A stretch of DNA of 6,828 nucleotides, taken from Treponema sp. (GTDB taxonomy: Bacteria; Spirochaetota; Spirochaetia; Treponematales; Treponemataceae). This document shows positions 4,374 through 6,828 of the stretch, piece by piece. The position numbers and the translations under genes are program-made. The notes below the pieces were generated by a model, which was not told where the DNA came from, made no database searches, and saw only the letters and a program-made list of their open reading frames with translations. Numbering within the stretch: the stretch's first letter is position 1; each line of letters opens with the position of its first letter. The DNA is taken from positions 1 through 6,828 of the forward strand of contig JAFZWX010000201.1 in NCBI GenBank assembly GCA_017617145.1, read 5' to 3'.

Positions 4374-5716
4374 TAAGGAATTGTGATTGTAAAAGTAGTT
4401 CCAATATTTTTTTGAGATTCAACGTCAATTTTCCAGCCATGAGTTTCAATAATGTTTTGTACGACACTAAGACCAATACCCATACCTTCTTCACGTCTTG
4501 AATTAGTACCTCTGTAGAACATATTGAAAATCTGTTTTAAATCTGTTTTATCAATTCCAATTCCTGTGTCCTGAATTTTGTAAATTACACTGTTGTCGGC
4601 AATATAGGATGTGAGTGTAATTGTATCTCCATCATTTGTATATCTAAGCGCATTATTAAACAGGTTTTCAAAAACTCGTCGTGCAAGCATTTTATCAAAA
4701 GGAACCAGAACATCTTTTTCAAATTTAATATCTGTAATGATATTACGTTTAAAAACACCGCCTGTAGTTTGTTCTTCGTTGATTATTTCAGTAATAAAAT
4801 CGGTTATTGACTGTGTTTTCATTGATTCTCGTATTTCTACTGAATTCATTTTTGTAAAGCTTATAAGAGTATCAATCATGTCTTCAAGTTGATTTGATTT
4901 TTCAGTAATAAGGGACATTGCATTATTAATATCATCCTGGCCTGTAATAATACCGTCGGAAATTGCTTCTGTATAACCTTTAATTACAGCAACCGGAGTG
5001 CGTAAATCGTGGCTTATTCCCATAATAAATTTTGATTTTTGATTCTGAGCTTCAACAAGAGAAACACGCATTTTTTCAAGACTTTCGGAAATTGAAGTAA
5101 TTTCGTTTGATTTTTTGCGGTTAAATTCTATTTTTTTAGACAAATTTCCGTCTGCAATGGCCTTTGTTTCATTATCAATTTCATTAATAGATTTATTAAT
5201 TGTAATTGAAAGGCGGACAATAATAATAATACATATTACAACTATAAGAGAAAGCAGAGCATATAGTGATGTTAAAAGAACTTGATTTCTGGAAGGAACC
5301 CCTTTTCTTCGTGGAACACGCGTAATCATTATAGAATCAAGCGTTGAAGTTTTCAGGGTAGTGAACTGATAAAAATATTTGTCGGAGTTAGAACCCATTA
5401 TTAAATAAAGTTCCCATTGCGAAACAATAGAATTGGTAGGAAGTTCTTTTATTGATGATGTGATAACGAGCCCCGTAAAATTATCTACTAGTGCGGTTTC
5501 TACAGTTTTAGGAAGCAGCTGAACATTTCTTTTAAAAATCTTGTAATCTTCATCTGTCATATTTGAAGAATCAAGCTTTGTAACCTGTTCATAACCAGTT
5601 AAAAGCATGTTTTTTTGTGTACGGAGATAATAATTTATGCATACAAAAACAATGCATGCAAGAGGAATGGCTGTAATTAAGGTTGCAAGAAGATTCAGCT
5701 GATTCTTTAATTTCAT
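4370..5716 (-). CDS. Membrane-bound sensor histidine kinase (HAMP, HisKA, HATPase)
   Basis: A 448-residue class I histidine kinase. Two membrane segments (about 8-30 and 147-168) frame an extracytoplasmic domain of about 115 residues that I do not recognise. This domain is probably the sensor, and the signal is unknown. A HAMP linker follows (about 169-222). The H-box is FIMGISHDLRTPVAVIKGY with His236 as the phosphorylated residue. The ATP-binding domain shows the N-box FENLFNNALRYT (349-360), G1 box DTGIGI (383-388), F-box FNMFYRG (397-403) and G2 box GMGIGLS (411-417). All catalytic motifs are intact, so it should be active as kinase and probably phosphatase. No PAS domain is visible. The ATG lies two bases after the stop of the response-regulator gene, with no ribosome binding site of its own, indicating translational coupling. 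Its TAG stop overlaps the hemW stop. The partner is surely the adjacent regulator. I cannot name the pair. Confidence 0.96.
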   Translation of the reverse strand: MKLKNQLNLLATLITAIPLACIVFVCINYYLRTQKNMLLTGYEQVTKLDSSNMTDEDYKIFKRNVQLLPKTVETALVDNFTGLVITSSIKELPTNSIVSQWELYLIMGSNSDKYFYQFTTLKTSTLDSIMITRVPRRKGVPSRNQVLLTSLYALLSLIVVICIIIIVRLSITINKSINEIDNETKAIADGNLSKKIEFNRKKSNEITSISESLEKMRVSLVEAQNQKSKFIMGISHDLRTPVAVIKGYTEAISDGIITGQDDINNAMSLITEKSNQLEDMIDTLISFTKMNSVEIRESMKTQSITDFITEIINEEQTTGGVFKRNIITDIKFEKDVLVPFDKMLARRVFENLFNNALRYTNDGDTITLTSYIADNSVIYKIQDTGIGIDKTDLKQIFNMFYRGTNSRREEGMGIGLSVVQNIIETHGWKIDVESQKNIGTTFTITIPY

Positions 5717-5718
5717 AT

Positions 5719-6432
5719 TTACATTATAATCAGATCTTTATCGAAAATATACCCTTTACCAAACTCTGTTTTAATGTATTTAGCATTCTGAGGGTCTGCT
5801 TCAAGCTTTTTACGCAGACGCTGGATATAAACTGCAACTGCTGTAATGTCGCCGTACTGAACTTTCCATACATCATTAAAGATTGTTTCTGGAGAAAGCA
5901 CTGTTCCTGCATTTTTAACAAGATACTCAAGAACCTTATATTCTTTTGTCGAAAGAGGTATTTTTTCAGAGCCTTTTTTAAGTACACAACTGTTTAATAA
6001 AAGTGTATATTCCCCAAAGTTGATTGATTCTTCGCTGCTTCCGGTTGAAAGATCTTTTCTTCTGAGATGTGCTTGAACTCTAGCAACAAGAACGCTTGGA
6101 GAGAAGGGTTTTGTAACAAATTCATCTGCACCATACTCAAGACCGCTTATTATATCTTCATCTGCATCGCGCGCAGAAACTATCATAACAGGAATTGTTG
6201 CTTTGAACATTTCACGGAACTGTTTTAAGAAATCAAAACCGCTCATTCCAGGGAGGTTTAAATCAAGAATAAGCAGGTCTGGTTTAGCACCTGTACTTAG
6301 TTTTTTGAGTGCATCTTCTGCGTTGTAAAAGGGTTCCGGCTTTATATCTGATTTTTCAAGATACATACATACAAGTTTAGAAATAGATTCTTCATCTTCA
6401 ATAATAAAAACATACGGCTTTTTTTCTTCCAT
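5719..6432 (-). CDS. OmpR/PhoB-family DNA-binding response regulator
   Basis: A 237-residue two-domain transcription regulator. The receiver domain (about 6-122) has the acidic pair Glu12/Asp13, the phospho-acceptor Asp57 in LILDLNLPGMSG, Ser86 in the switch position (VSARD) and Lys108 in VTKPF. All expected residues are present. After a short linker rich in Ser/Glu/Thr, a winged helix-turn-helix DNA-binding domain spans about 138-232. It includes LSTKEYKVLEYLVKNAG, the recognition-helix region ITAVAVYIQRLRKKLE, and the wing KTEFGKGYIF. The start is set at the ATG 6430-6432 because GGAGGTG lies six bases upstream. An upstream in-frame GTG at 6445-6447 overlaps that ribosome site and would add five residues. 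It is the first gene of an operon with the histidine kinase two bases downstream, whose phosphate it should receive. Autoregulation is common in this family but is not shown here. Target genes are not evident. Confidence 0.97.
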   Translation of the reverse strand: MEEKKPYVFIIEDEESISKLVCMYLEKSDIKPEPFYNAEDALKKLSTGAKPDLLILDLNLPGMSGFDFLKQFREMFKATIPVMIVSARDADEDIISGLEYGADEFVTKPFSPSVLVARVQAHLRRKDLSTGSSEESINFGEYTLLLNSCVLKKGSEKIPLSTKEYKVLEYLVKNAGTVLSPETIFNDVWKVQYGDITAVAVYIQRLRKKLEADPQNAKYIKTEFGKGYIFDKDLIIM

Positions 6433-6438
6433 ACCTGG

Positions 6439-6445
6439 CACCTCC
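6439..6445 (-). promoter_or_regulatory. Ribosome binding site of the response regulator
   Basis: The minus strand reads GGAGGTG, the longest anti-16S match seen in the window, with six bases to the ATG at 6430-6432. It decides the start codon, since the alternative GTG at 6445-6447 begins within it. Confidence 0.85.
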
Positions 6446-6462
6446 ACATCAAATATACATTT

Positions 6463-6468
6463 ATTATA
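6463..6468 (-). promoter_or_regulatory. Candidate -10 box of the two-component operon
   Basis: The minus strand reads TATAAT, giving a start of transcription near 6456 and a leader of about 24 bases carrying the Shine-Dalgarno site. No good -35 hexamer lies 16-18 bp upstream, so the promoter may need an activator. The perfect 10-bp palindrome GTTATATAAC at 6501-6510, about 32 bp upstream of the box, is a possible binding site, but it is AT-rich and may be chance. Confidence 0.45.
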
Positions 6469-6541
6469 ATAACAAAACCGAAAAATGGTATATTTAAACT
6501 GTTATATAACAAGATATTAATGTTTTTAATGCATTCAAGTA

Positions 6542-6632
6542 TAAAAAATTGCTCACGTATGATTTCTGATTTTGCTCCACTAAACGAAGAGGACGTTCCG
6601 CAAAATCAGAAATCATACTCCGCGATTTTTTA
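6542..6632. repeat. Long hairpin with A-run and T-run flanks
   Basis: The main stem is 19 perfect base pairs, 6557-6575 with 6600-6618 (GTATGATTTCTGATTTTGC and its complement), around a 24-base loop (6576-6599). After a small internal loop, 6542-6552 pairs with 6622-6632 over 11 positions with one G-T. This puts six A on the left and six T on the right. Either strand would therefore show a stem followed by a U-run, as in a bidirectional intrinsic terminator. The only gene known next to it (the response regulator) begins here rather than ends, and the gene to the right is outside the window. It could insulate the operon from leftward transcription, or be a mobile palindromic element. Confidence 0.85.
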
Positions 6633-6725
6633 AGTATGGAATTTATAAATATAATAATTGTATTAGAATACATTTTAAAATAATCGCGTAAGCCGAATTA
6701 AAAACACATTTGAAAACAAAGCTGC

Positions 6726-6828
6726 GGAGCGGAGGGACGGCTTCAAACTACATCGACGCTTGCCGAGCGAAGCGAGTAAAATCTTTCTTTGCAAGCTTCG
6801 CCGTAGTTTGAAGACGTACCTTCGCGGG
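6726..6828. repeat. GC-richer imperfect hairpin, cut by the right edge
   Basis: 6741-6763 pairs with 6791-6813 at 20 of 23 positions; the outermost 11 (CTTCAAACTAC / GTAGTTTGAAG) are perfect. The loop is 27 bases and contains GAGCGAAGCGAG. Pairing continues outward more loosely: 6726-6740 against 6814-6828 matches at 9 of 15 positions, so the palindrome probably extends past the window. Its composition is visibly richer in G and C than the surrounding AT-rich DNA. No convincing gene is visible between 6448 and 6828; the only long open frame (minus strand, off the right edge to a stop at 6675-6677) runs straight through this palindrome. Confidence 0.72.

Noticed and set aside
6675..6827. An open frame of about 50 codons on the minus strand running in from the right edge
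   Set aside because: It passes straight through the imperfect palindrome, shows no family-like sequence, and its start is off the window. It is more likely an accident of the locally GC-richer repeat than the end of a gene, though sequence to the right would settle it.
6448..6828. tRNA, tmRNA or other known RNA gene in the right-hand gap
   Set aside because: No cloverleaf, CCA end, T-loop GTTCRANNC or tmRNA tag reading frame was seen; the structure present is plain inverted repeats.

Overview
The window is AT-rich and reads like a chromosomal stretch of a host-associated Treponema (Spirochaetes). The basis is the strong A/T bias, the short intergenic gaps, and the gene order smpB / lepB / hemW. 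I recall that order from Treponema genomes but cannot check it here. Gene families are assigned from motifs seen in the translations, not from database searches.

Left part (1-839). The 5' end of an acidic protein of unknown function runs leftward off the window. It is divergent from a small membrane protein of the FtsB/DivIC (septum formation initiator) type. Their 146-bp shared upstream region carries the same 9-mer, CCGATAATA, once towards each gene. Middle (836-3198). Two leftward genes, smpB (trans-translation) and a secreted protein of unknown function, are tightly packed and probably form an operon. smpB is divergent from lepB (signal peptidase I). The smpB/lepB gap holds an 18-bp tandem duplication merged with a long two-stage palindrome. 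lepB (rightward) overlaps the start of hemW (radical-SAM, HemN-like family) in a TGATG junction, so the two are probably co-transcribed and translationally coupled.

Right part (4370-6828). An OmpR-type response regulator and a membrane histidine kinase, 2 bp apart and leftward, form a classical two-component operon behind a clear Shine-Dalgarno site and a TATAAT box. The last 380 bp hold no convincing gene. They contain one long hairpin flanked by an A-run and a T-run, and a second, GC-richer hairpin whose outer arms continue past the window edge.

The genes are mostly housekeeping: protein export processing, ribosome rescue, cell division, haem-related radical SAM chemistry and one signalling pair. 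I found no new multi-gene system. The observations most worth a second look are: (a) a signal peptidase I whose general-base lysine position reads Arg, and whose position matching E. coli Ser278 reads Val; (b) an FtsB-like protein with an extra C-terminal membrane segment preceded by a CxxCxxC motif; (c) three structured intergenic palindromes with unrelated arm sequences, none placed as an ordinary terminator; (d) smpB and the ftsB-like gene appearing to start nearly leaderless.
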